The position numbers and the translations under genes were made by a program. A stretch of 64,000 nucleotides of DNA, from assembly GCF_964355755.1 (NCBI RefSeq), contig NC_092678.1:6484922-6548921 (forward strand), given 5' to 3'. Within the stretch, counting starts at the first letter, position 1. Each line of letters begins with the position of its first letter. Positions 11,573-22,939 of this stretch are shown one piece after another. This stretch comes from Antedon mediterranea (lineage: Eukaryota; Echinodermata; Crinoidea; Comatulida; Antedonidae). Below the pieces are notes generated by a model. That model was given only the letters and a program-made list of their open reading frames with translations, did not search any database and was not told the DNA's origin.

Positions 11573-11950
11573 TGAATAATAATAATAAATTAAATTTATA
11601 AAGCGCTTCAAATTGACAGAAACAAACTTTAAGCGCTGTACATGAAAATAACATAAACATCAGCTTAATATAAAACAATCAATACCACCAATTTAAAAAT
11701 TACACAATAAAAAAAGACAAAAATATATACAACTGAGAACAGTTTTAAACACACCATTGCACATGAGACATAATGCTGCACCATCTCAAAATATCTTAAA
11801 TGAGTTAATACTGTGATAACTAGTATTAAATAAATAAGTTTTCAAGTCTTTTTTAAATGAGGTAATGTTGGAGGGTGGGAAAGTAAGAGGAATAAGGAGT
11901 AGAGGAATCCAGACTCCGTACCCCTCCTCCCTAAATCCTAGTAGGCTGAC
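11573..11950 (-). pseudogene. 5'-truncated LINE, C-terminal end of the reverse-transcriptase ORF and 3' tail
   Basis: On the minus strand a frame reads PPSNITSFKKDLKTYLFNTS. The FKxxLKTYLF motif is the well-known last segment of the ORF of many CR1/L2/jockey-like non-LTR retrotransposons. It is followed, after a stop, by a 3' region ending AAGCGCTTTATAAATTTAA and a (TTA)n tail at 11573-11590. The upstream 'WNxLP' portion is degraded. The copy is dead. A related tail lies at 43626-43943. Confidence 0.65.
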
Positions 11951-12993
11951 TTAAGTATGTGAAGCCTTCATTTGTACTGTACAACCCATCCTCGTCGCCA
12001 ATGTTATATCTTGTGTCTATTTATTGCATCTTTCATTGTGTACAACGTATACATACAGATTACCAACCATGTGGTTATATCGATCTCCCTTAACCCATTA
12101 GTCTCCCAATCCAGACACTACATCAAATTTACTAGGTGATATCTTGCCAGGTAAGCCACACTTATAGACTACCATTCCAACATGAGGGGTTTTTGAGATT
12201 TTGAAAGGTAACCAAAGTTTTCAATGTTTTGTTTAAATTACTGATTTAGTAACCTTAATACCATGTACACAATACTCGAGTCTTTGTCATTACCGCTCTT
12301 TTTATTACTGTCTGCACGCAATGTATTATTACCACTTCGTATCTGTTTAATAACAGCTTCAGAAATTTACTTAAATTCTTTAGTAAATACTGTCTCTTCA
12401 CTTTTTTCCACTGTATTGTCATTTTTAATCCACTAAAACAACTAAAGTTCATTGAGAAGTTTGTAAAATTGTTATGCAATAATTAGATTTGACATTGGAC
12501 ATGTCTTTAGTCACAATTATCTGAATAGGATGGACAAAGTAGTGATCATACTACTTTGTGAGTGTATAAAAGAGCTTTATTCCCTTGAAGGCTAGGGGAG
12601 GAGTGACTATTTACATGAAGGCTGAAGAAGAAGAGTAGCGTTTGAAAGTCTTTAATAAAGAAAAATCGTTTGTTAATTCTGAATGAATTTTCCACAACCC
12701 CATCACCAGTAGTAAAGAAAACAACATGTTTACAACAATAAACACAAACCCATAATTGATTAAACTTTACACAAATAGGAAGCTTGATCCAAGCAGCGGT
12801 CTGGAGTGTGACAGGATCCAGAATCAACGTATCAATCAATAGAGTTGGCTAGTCTCGTGTTTAGAGTAGTTACAACTTTGAACCCAATACTAGTGAGTGC
12901 AATATATAAAGACAGCTTTAGTATTTGCTGATGTCTCTCCAGTTTACTGTTTTACAATTTTGCCATTCTCCTAAGCTTCTGAAGCTAAATTTA

Positions 12994-13104
12994 AGCTTGA
13001 TTCCCACTATGATGCAACTAAAGGATGTTCGCACAATGCAAGTTTGGACATTCCATTGCGATTTGTACATAGGTCCTTGTGTTGCATCCTAGTGGGAACA
13101 AGCT
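12994..13104. mobile_element. 111-bp MITE, GGTTCCCACT family
   Basis: Ends AGCTTGATTCCCACTA and TAGTGGGAACAAGCT are inverted, with TTA on both sides (12991-12993 and 13105-13107). The interior carries a second inverted pair built on GATGCAAC and GTTGCATC. A TWA target of 3 bp suggests a PIF/Harbinger-type origin. Confidence 0.75.
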
Positions 13105-13319
13105 TTAGTTAAGGCCTCTATTTCCACAATTGTGATCCAATAAAGTATGATCAATACTTAATATTAACCATCATGAGTTAAAACAGTCAATTTGTGAACT
13201 TGCCGCTAAAGGCTTTAATTAGACTGACTGCTTGCTATATATATGATTTCTAAATAAATTTAAACTACCTCAAATTATCAAGCATTAATAATTCTGTAAC
13301 CTAATCTATAATTCACTTC

Positions 13320-13985
13320 ACTCTGTCGGGTCTGATCAAAAACCGAAAAATTGATCAAACGTATCCAGTTTCTATGTACAGGTTTTATGTTACGAGGGAC
13401 AACATAGGGGAGGAGTTGTTCTTACGGTTAAATCGCCAATTCATAATCGATGCTGAAAAGTTACAAAGTGATCATTAAATAGACGCTTTTTCAAAATTGT
13501 TATTCAAGTAAAAGATTGAAAACAATAATCGGTATTTGCGAGATGAAATGATGATCTGTCTTTACACGCTTTATGCGAATTGCCCGCCCCTGTTGTTCTT
13601 CGTTATTGTCTTTTGATCAAGGAAGCCGCTATGAAATTGACAGGAACCGTGAAGAATAAAACCTCTTTTCTACATACCATCTCAAGCACACTGTGGATTT
13701 CCCAAGCGTGAAAATGGTACAAGTCGGAGATCTTTTGTAGTGGCCGCAATTATGATTTAATATTTTCTGCTTGAGTCGTTTAATTTATGCAACATTGTTA
13801 CTATTTGTTTTCGCAACCTCTCAAGGAAAATCTGCTTTTTTAAGTTGCTGAAGCGCAGCTGTGCAAAGCCGAATCTAAATCTGTAAAGCAGGCAGAAAAA
13901 CAGTTAATTAATGAGTGTCGGTTAGGTTGTCTCCCAGAGGGAGGTTTATTAATCGGTCGTTGCATGAACTATTAATGTAAAATAG
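13320..13985. promoter_or_regulatory. Candidate cis-regulatory block
   Basis: This is a complex, non-repetitive stretch of more balanced composition than its surroundings. It has several TGATCAAA-like words (13332, 13352, 13613) that resemble TCF/LEF sites, and TTAATTAATGAG (13904-13915) plus TTATTAAT that resemble homeodomain sites. No open frame or splice context is evident. The call rests on texture only. Confidence 0.25.
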
Positions 13986-14165
13986 TTATTACTGTTTCAT
14001 AGCCTGTCTATTATATTCCATTAGACATTATTATTGAATTATATTATGTATTATTTATGTAAAATTTAAGCAAATTAAATTGACAATATACATATTAATG
14101 TTCAATAATAGATCTCCTCTTAAAGGGACATGTTCTCCATTTGGAATCCCAAAAGTCTCCTCTTA

Positions 14166-14369
14166 AGCGTGGTTCCCACTAGAACGCAACGCAATGTAAC
14201 GCAGCGATGCAAAGAGTGTTGTATTGCATAATCACAAGTGGGAACCGATGATGCACTAGTGCTGCAAACATCGTAGGTTTGATTTCACGCAGGCGGGGGC
14301 AAACACAATTTATGGAAGGGCATTTTCTTACGTTGCGTAGACTGCGTTACGTTGAGTGGGAACCACGCT
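14166..14369. mobile_element. 204-bp MITE, GGTTCCCACT family
   Basis: Inverted ends AGCGTGGTTCCCACT and AGTGGGAACCACGCT are flanked by TTA on both sides (14163-14165 and 14370-14372). Inside the ends are AACGCAACGCAATGTAACGC at the left and a partial inverse at the right. It is the clearest member of the family that also includes 12994, 29732 and the half copy at 14499. Confidence 0.85.
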
Positions 14370-14397
14370 TTATAGGGGTTGACCTTAAGTTTTACTA

Positions 14398-14572
14398 TAT
14401 TGTACATTGTAGATTATAGAACACCTATAATTAAGGGAACATCTTCAGGACCCAACAAAGTAAAGGGTAAAATATGTTCTGAGGATATGACTTTTAAAGC
14501 TTGGTTCCCACAAGAGAGTGACGTATAGGGATACTATGTTGAGTGTCCCTTTAGAGTTTTACTGTAGTTTGA
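14398..14572. mobile_element. pogo-like MITE carrying a half copy of another element
   Basis: Wording such as 'gaacacctataattaaggga', 'acccaacaaagt' and 'gtgtccctttagagttttac' plus a terminal ACTGTA matches the TA-flanked family. At 14499-14516 a single end (AGCTTGGTTCCCAC) of the TTA-flanked family is embedded, so one element inserted into the other and then lost its far end. Confidence 0.5.
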
Positions 14573-15196
14573 TAGTAAAATTGAGGTTACAATATAATAT
14601 GATATTGTTATCAGCCTCAATCATAAATTCATTTTAATATGTATTCATACTTTTGTACTTCAACAAAAATGATGTTATGCTTCATTGAAAATGTCCATAA
14701 AGTAATATTCAGTGAGCGGCATTATCAAAGATGTGAATTGGTGAGCTTACTAACTTACCCACACTTAAATGACACGATATAACAAGTACAAGAGAATTCT
14801 TGTGTTACCCTAAAAGCCCTATTTAGATAACACAAAGAAAAACATTAATTATAAGGTTACGAGGGATATGAAAGCAAGCGGGTGTTTTTCAAGAAAGCAG
14901 GAATACCGCTTGTATTGTGCGTTACCTTTGACGCATACTGTTTTTCTACATGCAAAACATGTACACCTTGTTTGTGTTTCTTTACCGCGATTGTTCCAAA
15001 GTCACAGCTTGGAAAATCAGGCTTACTGTGGCAAAATTGTTTTGTTTGCAATTTAAATGTTTGCTTCTATTCAAAGGTTCTTTTAGGCTTCAAAGGCCGC
15101 CTATTTGAGGTGGATTTAAGACACTTTAAACAATGAGGTTATATTGTTGACCAACTTTCCGTGTTTGATAACCTTTCTGAATTACAGCGTATAATA

Positions 15197-15360
15197 CAGT
15201 TGAACCCCTCTTTTAAGACACCCTTTTTCAGAGGACATCTCTTTTCAGAGGCACTTTTTAACGTTAAGCGAACAAGGAAAAATAGGTTACTTTACTATAT
15301 TAAGGGGGACACCTTAAGTTAGGGGCTCATAAAAGTGTCATTTTAATAGGGTGTCTACTG
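15197..15360. mobile_element. pogo-like MITE, 164 bp
   Basis: TA flanks both ends (15195-15196 and 15361-15362). The ends read CAGTTGAACCCC at the left and ATAGGGTGTCTACTG at the right, inverted but diverged. The interior repeats 'cagaggacatc' and 'cagaggcac', an early sign of the internal duplication that forms minisatellites elsewhere in this family. Confidence 0.65.
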
Positions 15361-16380
15361 TATACTCTTTACTTGTACAGTATATGCGAATGTTCACATG
15401 GCTACTAACCATTACCGTTGTCAAATTTAGCTGCCTGTTCACACACGCATTCACTATATAACCATTATTTATACTGATGTTATAGTATGGTAGGAAAGGG
15501 GGCTTACCATGGATTACTATGATTTATTATTTTTTAACATGGATTTTTCTAATCCTGCTTATTAATTATCAAATTTTGATGTTCTCAAGATGAATATTGT
15601 CCTATGGAGTCTCTTTGGGGCCATGTTGATGGGAATCTTGAATGTAGTAGGAATACAATGAACTATATACTGAATGCGTTTTGTACCAGGGTTTTAATTT
15701 ATGTGAAGCAGACATATCTGAGTGGTTACCTCAGTCACCTAAATGGAGCGTAATTTAGCAGATACAATCTATACATTGTGCATTAGATGGCTTTATGTCT
15801 TTTTGCCTAATAAATAAATCAACAACTTCCATCCGCCTAATAAAGGAATGTAGCATAATTAATTTAGTTTGCCTTTTGTGTGTAGAAATGTGAGTAGATC
15901 AATTTATAAAAAAGGTTTGACATTAATTTTCAGATTTTCTTTTATTTTATCATCTCTTCCATCATACAGTACTTGAAAGTCAAATACAGTAATAAGAGTA
16001 TTTAACGGCGATCAAAAGCTTCATTTGATTAATTACTACAGTACTAATGATTGAAATGATGCATCATTAACTTTTGTTATGGCCCATCACGTCTCTGTCT
16101 TACCCCCAGGCTATGTCTAATTGAGTGAATGGGCGTGGGTTGTAACTGCCAACTGATCATTAGCTTTGTTAAAGATATTACAGAGTTGCTTTGATTGCCA
16201 TTCTCGCAGATCTACAATAACCTTATTGTCATTTTAATAAGATTTATCTATTTTTATTTCAGGTAAAATAAACAAAATATGGTTTTTTGATTAATAAAAC
16301 ACCTGATTGTTTAAATATAAATGTTTATATAAAAAACGAAGAATATCTTTATATACAAAATACAGGCCATGACCAGGACA
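15361..16380. other. Anonymous AT-rich DNA
   Basis: No exon or paired repeat is recognised. A TTATTTCAGGTAAAATAA string near 16255 resembles an acceptor, but the frame closes at once. Confidence 0.5.
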
Positions 16381-16389
16381 AAGAGAATT

Positions 16390-16960
16390 CATTATCTCTT
16401 GGCTTTCACTGTCTTGTTTACTTTAATCGCAAATTCTTAATTCACTACCTACGGAATAGATGGTAATTATTCTTGCTTATCTTAACCGAATTTTGCAATT
16501 CTGTGTCGATCGACGTAGTAATTAGCTCACAATTTTCGTGTGTACTACATCTCCAAGTTGATAGCCATGCTCATCTCCGTTTATGAATGGCCTAGAAAAT
16601 GTTTCAATCAGCCGCGTTGCAAATCATTCCGATACTCATTCAGCAAACAGATGTCGCGTAATTTCATTCTATGAATCATCGTCGTAAAAACGATCGCGGG
16701 ATCATTCGGATTGAGGGCATGAATCAATGTAGTGAACTAAACGTTTACGGATAATAACCAATAATTTGACTCGTCCGTTGGCGGAACAATTAAATTTGAG
16801 AATATGGATCTTAATTGGTATATCCCAGAGGCACGATGCACAGCTATAATTTATTAGTAGTGATAAACTTAACATTCGCAGCTAATTATTAATGCCGTGA
16901 GCTGTCTGTTAATTTCCCTTTCACTTTCATGTTAAGAAACATAAAAGTTTATTGGTTAAC
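16390..16960. promoter_or_regulatory. Candidate conserved non-coding or enhancer block
   Basis: About 570 bp of complex, non-repetitive sequence with balanced composition. It contains many TAATT/AATTA words (for example 16459, 16520, 16780, 16884) along with ATCGATCGACG-like and GATCGCGGG words. It lacks open frames, tandem repeats and inverted ends. It therefore stands out from the transposon-rich background and may be under constraint. Function is inferred from texture only. Confidence 0.3.
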
Positions 16961-17102
16961 ATAGGCCACCTCCCAGAAGATTGCAAATGTCACAAAGAAA
17001 AAAAAAATTCTAAAGGACTACTATTACTGCAAGATTTATTAACAAAATATTACATTGAAATTACTTCAGAGTGAAAGGCACATAAAGGCATCCTTTGTTT
17101 GC

Positions 17103-17525
17103 ACACACCCTTTGGTTGGAGAGACACGCCCTTTGGTTAGAGAGAAATGCCCTTTGGTTGGCGATATACTCTACGTCTTTTGTTTGGAGAGATATTGTAC
17201 GCCCTTTGGTTGGAGAGATACGCCCTTTGATTGGAGATATACGCCCTTTGGTTAGGCAGACGCGCCCTTTGGTTAGACAGAAACGCCCTTTGGTTAGACA
17301 GAAACGCCCTTTGGTTGAAGAGACACACCCTTTGGTTGGAGAGATACATCCTTTGGTTGAAGAGACACACCCTTTGGTTGGAGAGATACATCCTTTGGTT
17401 GGAGAGACACATTCTTTGGTTGGAGAGACACATCCTTTGGTTGGACAGACACGCCCTTTAGTTGAAGAGACATGCCCTTTGTTTGAATAGACACACCCTT
17501 TGGTTGGAGAGACACACCCTTTGGG
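17103..17525. repeat. 21-bp minisatellite, about 20 units
   Basis: The unit is CCCTTTGGTTGGAGAGACAC plus one base. Variants include GGTTAGACAGAAACG, GGTTGAAGAGACACA and ATCCTTTGG. Since 21 is a multiple of 3 and the unit lacks stops, long frames stay open on both strands (up to 160 codons at 17061-17543). They encode a 7-residue repeat and are artefacts of the repeat. Confidence 0.95.
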
Positions 17526-17678
17526 GTTAGTAATCAATGACAACTATTTGATTTCATTTCAATTATTTTAAAAACTACAAGAATTTATTATATTTCTATT
17601 TTCCTGTTTCATGTTAGTATATCCATAAATCAATTAAGATAATATCTTTTTAAAAATTGTTATCAAAATAATCTGAGA

Positions 17679-17987
17679 TCACTTATCTTGGTTTGGTGCT
17701 TTTAAAAAATCAGAAAAAATCAATAAATGAATTTCAATATTGTTTGACTCATCTTCAATGAATTTTAAATTGACTGAATCATGCACAAAAATATGACAAG
17801 ATTCACGGACAAGTGTGAGACCAGACACTTTGAGATGTGACTTTGAACGCAAATGTCGCGCTCCAGTGAATCGTCTCAAACCAAGCAACACAATGTTATT
17901 CTTTACTGACCTTGAGAGATGCCGGTGATCCGTTCCCTTATCGCGATGATAAATCTTATTGTTACGTAAAAAGGTGATTGCAATCAT
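17679..17987 (-). CDS. Unrecognised 102-codon open frame, probably chance
   Basis: The frame starts with ATG, has no tandem structure, and codes for a mixed, fairly basic protein containing RSVKNNIVLLGLRRF and SHLKVSGLTLVRES. I recognise no family, signal peptide or membrane segment. There is no clear splice site or promoter. Its length is only mildly unusual for this AT-rich DNA. It may be a decayed gene fragment, a short exon or noise. Confidence 0.15.
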   Translation of the reverse strand: MIAITFLRNNKIYHRDKGTDHRHLSRSVKNNIVLLGLRRFTGARHLRSKSHLKVSGLTLVRESCHIFVHDSVNLKFIEDESNNIEIHLLIFSDFLKAPNQDK

Positions 17988-18415
17988 TGAGGCGTTTAAT
18001 GAATTGCTATTTATGTAATATATAGTAAATCACCTGATTAGTCACATGATTAGACGTAATATGCAAGATTAGAATCATTTTAGTACGACAAAGCTTGTTA
18101 CATTTTGTTGCAGGCATTATGAAATTTGATACCCGTACTACAGTACTTGCACTACAGTAGCGTCTACTGCTGTGAGATTTTAACACTGTGAGATTTTAAC
18201 ACTTTGTGTAAAGGCATTTAAAATCCAATTCCATACTCGTAATACTACTTAAAGTATTATCTATAAATCCAGAATAATTTTTTAATTTATTGTAATCAAC
18301 TTCAGACTGAACGAGGATTTGAAAACAATTAATATAAATCCTACTTTTAAGCATCTAATATAAAAATATTGATTGAAAAAATCTTATGTATGAATTAGCA
18401 CATTTAGTAAAATGG

Positions 18416-18492
18416 AGCTGTGGCTTGGTGGTTAACCTGATTGCCTTCCAATCCCAAAGTCCAGGGTTCAATCCCCTATACTCTGGCACCCT
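18416..18492 (+). mobile_element. tRNA-derived SINE head
   Basis: An internal RNA polymerase III promoter is readable. Box A-like TGGCTTGGTGG lies at 18421-18431 and box B-like GGTTCAATCCC at 18465-18475, at tRNA-like spacing. The flanks do not form a good acceptor stem, so this is a SINE head or tRNA pseudogene rather than a functional tRNA. Confidence 0.6.
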
Positions 18493-18574
18493 CTAAGCCT
18501 CAAATAAGACCTACTGCAGCACCTACAGATCACACACTTTGCACACCATAGAGACCCAATTCTTTTTCGATTTG

Positions 18575-18705
18575 TGTACCATGTTCTTTATTGTGCAATG
18601 TATGTATACAGGACCAACAGCTTTATGTCCCATTTGAAGGACAAGGTTATCTTGCCCAACACAGAGTTTCAAACCCATGCCTGTCATACAACCTGATATC
18701 ACTTT
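18575..18705 (-). mobile_element. Degenerate SINE with conserved core
   Basis: The plus strand reads GTTCTTTATTGTGCAATG, then ACCAACAGCTTTATGTCCCA, TTTGAAGGACAAGGT and GAGTTTCAAACCC. The last is an inverted, worn box B (18664-18676). The same core occurs at 42405-42482 and, better kept, at 44080-44205. It resembles a core shared by SINEs across many animals; the superfamily name (for example Meta or Nin-DC type) is from memory and uncertain. Confidence 0.55.
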
Positions 18706-18719
18706 ATATATAGTATTAT

Positions 18720-20170
18720 GTCATATTGTTCATAATGTATGGTTGTGCTATGCTATTTGTTAATTGACCAAATGATTGTGACTTTAGAAATATAATAATA
18801 TAGAGACCAGCAGGTTAAAGTTTTCCAAGTTAGATAAAAGTTGATTGATCCACTCAAGGACATTTTTACTGTACTTTCAAATGTCTTCACTTCTGTTTTA
18901 TTTGAAGAAGTTAATTGTTGTACATCAAGGCCATTTCATATAATAAATATTTTTGTGTACTTCCTAATAGTATTTCTATCTCAGTTTCATCAGTTATATT
19001 TTATTTAAACAAGTTCTTTGTTATACATTAAGGTCATTCCATTGTTTTTACAACAGATTTTTGTCTATTTCTCAGTATTTTCATCATTTTCACCTCTCAT
19101 GTGTATTGCTACCTATGGGGTCGTAGATTTGTCAGTATGTTTCTGACATATGATCTTTTGAGAGTAAGCAGTTGTTTCTCAGCACGTCCTTTTCTTTTGA
19201 AGTTAAAAAATTGTCTTCATTGTTCTTTGGTTTAACGCCAAACAGGATAAGTGTTTTCAACTTCTTAATGTTTAAATAAATTACTGAAAAGAGATGTGGT
19301 CATTCTATAGTGTACAGTAGAAACATATTAAGGGAAAACCCAATCAAGAGGACACCCTTGAGATCTCACACTAGCAAAGTGTTCACTAAATTTAATGGGT
19401 ATTACATAATAGAGATTTTCTGTGGATAAGGATTAGCTGTAAAAGTAAAAACTTATATTTATCCTTGTTTGTTTCACAGAAAAGTCTCTTTGAAGAAGTT
19501 CTACTGTTAAACTGAAGAAGTCTATCTTCTAATATCTTAATAACAATTCAGCACCGATTCCTATTATGGTATTTCATAAGTGTACTTGGCTATGAAATTC
19601 TTATTTAAGTTGGCAAAATTTAGGCTCAAATTGTTAAATCTATAGATAGCTAGCCCATTTGGCCTTATTGATTGATAGTGCTACCCATAGGCAAAAATAT
19701 TCTAGCTGAGTGTTATTCATTCATTTACTCTGATATGTTATAAATACCAAAATTCTATGATATCAATCTATGAATTAAAAGTCAACAGCCTAGACTGCTT
19801 TATCCTCTTACCTTTTAATAGACTTGAGGGTGAACATTGCTTATTTTATCTAGGTAATTCTACACGCAAGCCATCAAACCATCTTGAGCAGGCCTAGAAC
19901 TTTAATAGCTCTTTGCTAAACACTTACCATGTTTGGTCTAGTTTCTGCACTAGCACAACAATGCTCACCTTTGGTTTAAAAATTAAAAATTGTATCATGG
20001 GATAATAAATAAAATGAAATAATAATTCTCACAATTAGTTTTATATATATATAATAGAAGTTCATATTTAGCTATGCTATTTCATAAACTACAAATAAAG
20101 AACTTTGTGTTTTCATATTCTAACCTATTCTCAATCTTTGTTCAAGTTTCATGAAATTATATATATAAAG
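18720..20170. other. Anonymous AT-rich DNA with one MITE fragment
   Basis: No gene is seen. At 19314-19450, 'tacagtagaaacatattaag', 'gaggacaccc' and 'gtgttcacta' look like a worn pogo-like MITE. The remainder is unassigned. Confidence 0.5.
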
Positions 20171-20182
20171 TGTACAATCTTA

Positions 20183-21189
20183 GGGCCTGTTCAGACCTAC
20201 GGAGTTATGCTTTCGTATTGTACGCGGCGTACAAGTCCATAGGTCTGAACCAGGAAAAGATTAGTGGAAGCCACCTCGTACGACACTGATATTTCGTACG
20301 CTACGAAAGCTCAAGGTATGAGTTTAGTGGACGTCGCTTACAATACGAAAGTCACGCATCGATGAATATGACCTAGGTTAGATATCTAGCCAATCAAATT
20401 ACAATATTCGCCACATCACATCGTGACATGTGCTCCTCATCGTATAGCCAAGCTGATCCATTTGTTGTGATCGGTGAACGTGCGAAAAAATCATACCTTT
20501 TGTTTGTTGTTACACTAGGTATACAGTATTATTATTATTAATATTATTATATTAATTAATTTAAAATGTCATCGAAGCGTGCGCATTGGCGAGAAACCGA
20601 AGTAAAATACCTTATTTCATTGTGGGGAAGCCCTGAGTTTAGAGATCGGTTGGAAGTGAAAAACTGGCGTAAAAGCACCGGCAACAAGATGTCCGTGTTC
20701 AACGAGATGGCGGACACGTTAGCAGATGGGCCATCCTCATAATAAAGAAGGATTTAAATTATATCCAAACGAAATTGAAGGGGTCGTCGTATAAAGCGGC
20801 GAAAGACCGAGTAAATAAGTCTGGAGCCGGTGCAAGTACGGGATTTGAACATTTTTCTGCCATTAATGATATTTTAGGCCTAGACCAAATATAAACCCAA
20901 ACCCCAAAACGATCGGCTGGTTGGTATGCCTAACAACCCATCGATAATTCCGAGCCCAAGTGTTCGGTCTAGGCCTGTAACTCTTACCCCAACCACTACT
21001 ACTTTTAATAACAACGAAGGTAGGTCTATACGTGCGTTAGAGTTTGGTTAATCGCCAGCGAGTGACATCATATCCGTTTGTAACGCAACTTCGTTGCAAT
21101 GAATCTGAACACTTTGCTCTTACGACACTCATTAAAATATGACCTTGGCTGTGATACGAAAGCATAACTCCGTAGGTCTGAACATACCC
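20183..21189. mobile_element. PIF/Harbinger-type transposon, 1007 bp
   Basis: TTA flanks both ends (20180-20182 and 21190-21192), the TWA target typical of PIF/Harbinger. Inverted ends start GGGCCTGTTCAGACCTACGG and continue through AGTTATGCTTTCGTA for about 35 bp. The element contains a decayed Myb/SANT-like gene but no DDE transposase, so it is a non-autonomous or 'Myb-only' derivative. The end motif GGGCCTGTTCAGACC is shared with the element at 27322. Confidence 0.88.
20566..20894 (+). pseudogene. Frameshifted Myb/SANT-like DNA-binding protein of a Harbinger element
   Basis: An ATG at 20566 opens a frame of 58 codons (stop at 20740-20742) with HWRETEVKYLISLWG followed by RKSTGNKMSVFNEMADTLAD. 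This is the first half of a MADF/Myb-SANT-like domain, with its conserved tryptophans and LISLW core. The second half continues in another frame from about 20751: YIQTKLKGSSYKAAKDRVNK, then SGAGASTGF and HFSAINDILG, stopping at 20892-20894. The junction has lost a segment where the family usually has GF-x-R-T-x-x-Q-C. In intact Harbinger elements this protein binds subterminal DNA and helps bring the transposase to it. The two pieces together show that one gene was broken by an indel. Confidence 0.75.
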
Positions 21190-21475
21190 TTATACTAGGT
21201 ATTCAGTGATTAGGTATTAAATAGATTTGTCACTGGCGTCCATTAAATAAGAATGCTGGCTAATTGCTTTCCAAAGCTGATAATTGTTGGAACACCTGAT
21301 GTGATAGGCCTTGGTTGATGATATGTTTAAATTGGCCATCCTCTGTAGATTATGAACATTGATGCTATACTGTAGAACGTTTTTCTACTAACAAATAAAG
21401 AGAAAGGCTCCTATTCTAAAAATAGAAATAAAAAACATAATAAAGAACATCAAGTTGAAAGTTGGCATGATCTTT

Positions 21476-22092
21476 GGGCGCGTTTATACAACACGCTATT
21501 ACACGCATATTCAACGCCTACGAGAAGTGTGTTGTATAACATAAAAGAGATTCCGTGTAATGCGATTTTAATTGCAAAAAAGGCTACTTGGCTGAATCCT
21601 AAAATTTTGTAGATTCCCGGTTGCTGTTGGCTTGTTGGACGTGTCCTCAGGGTATTGTTTTGACCTCTCATTAAATGAAAGTAGGTGCTGTGAAATTGTT
21701 GACCAAATCTAGTAGATAATTGTGCTTTTTTTGCATCTTTTAACCGATTTAGCAACGCTAATCAAATGTTGGCGTAATTTGGCAAAATGTAGCATAGTTT
21801 TATCCTAATTCTAAACATTTTTTTCCCCTAATTTCAAAAGCAGATTTAAAAACTCAATAACTGAATAAACTAAATTTTAAACAAAATCATCCTTTATTAA
21901 AATCCTTTATAAAACGTATTAATTCATAATGCATGAGAGTATATACACAATTTAGGATTATGAACTACGGTATAACACGGTATTACTATTTCATGTATAA
22001 CTGCAAGGTTTTTGTGGGGTTAACCTTGGCCCGTGCAACACGCTAAACATTAAAGACGTGTTCAAATTTAGGGTGTTGTATAAACACAGCCT
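21476..22092. mobile_element. Inverted-repeat DNA element, GTTTATACAACAC type
   Basis: The left end GGGCGCGTTTATACAACACG is mirrored by GGGTGTTGTATAAACACAGCC at the right. A second pair, GAAGTGTGTTGTATAAC, lies just inside the left end. The target duplication is unclear. The 101-codon minus frame at 21450-21755 crosses the left end and is not believable as a gene. Confidence 0.6.
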
Positions 22093-22784
22093 ATGTCTTA
22101 TACAGTAGTTGCCATACCTTCTTTAATTCGAGTATAGATGATGCACTGGAAATGTTTGGTCGAACCTAAAAGTACCATTTGATATTCATGATTAAAAGTT
22201 ACAAAGAATACAAATCAAGAAATAACAACTGTAATTAGAAATGTATTCTTATTTTTATTTAATTGCTGGATAACCTTGATTTCTCTTTGTACTTAGAGAT
22301 GTGAACTAGTTTACCTAAACGTAAATAGTAATAAACATAAATGATGATAATAATTAGACATAATTATTGACAAAGACAATATTCAATTGATTGAACAGTT
22401 TAGCGTAGATTAACAAAGAACAATCGAAAGCAATTATCGCTAATAGAAGATAATAGTTTCCAATGCAGATTTGAAAATTGTGAATAAATGCCTCACTTAA
22501 CCTTCATTACTACACTAAAATACTTGCACTTATGTACCATAGTTCTGTTTCAGTTGTTACACAATATAGACTGGCATCACGCATTTGGTGGGTGCCAATA
22601 ACAATATACTGCTCGCCCGTCAATATTTAAAGAACTCCAACATTGGTGGCATATCTATCAGTGGGTGAAAGGGCGCTTTCCCTCTGGTGAATGCATGTTT
22701 TGGGAAGTCAACACCATCTTTGACTTGCATCTTTTCTGTTTATCTAACAATGCTGCTGTTCCTGCCAAATATGCTTTCTCATCC

Positions 22785-22931
22785 AAAAATAGCCAACTCT
22801 TATAGAGAAATGTCAACATTTTCTAGCCTGTTTATGTTGCATTCAGTAGTAATACTGTTTCTTATCCCAAAATAGCCAGCTCTTTTAGAGAAATGTCAAC
22901 ATTTTCTAGTCTGTTTATGTTGCATTAACAG
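22785..22931. repeat. Two-copy tandem duplication, 83 bp
   Basis: AATAGCCAACTCTTATAGAG at the first copy and AATAGCCAGCTCTTTTAGAG at the second are each followed by AAATGTCAACATTTTCTAG and CTGTTTATGTTGCATT. Few differences separate them. Confidence 0.85.
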
Positions 22932-22939
22932 TAGGCCTA

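Noticed and set aside
12546-12839. 97-codon minus frame
   Set aside because: Composition typical of chance translation; no domain. A retroelement tail was considered but could not be supported.
14857-15136. Three overlapping frames of 62-84 codons on both strands
   Set aside because: Mutually overlapping, no recognised domain, no splice or promoter signals.
17061-17543. Frames of 73-160 codons on both strands encoding 7-residue repeats
   Set aside because: They come from the 21-bp minisatellite. No flanking coding sequence, start context or splice signal is present.
18416-18492. Functional tRNA gene
   Set aside because: Boxes A and B are present, but the acceptor and anticodon stems do not pair properly. 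SINE heads at 42574 and 53829 show the same weakness.
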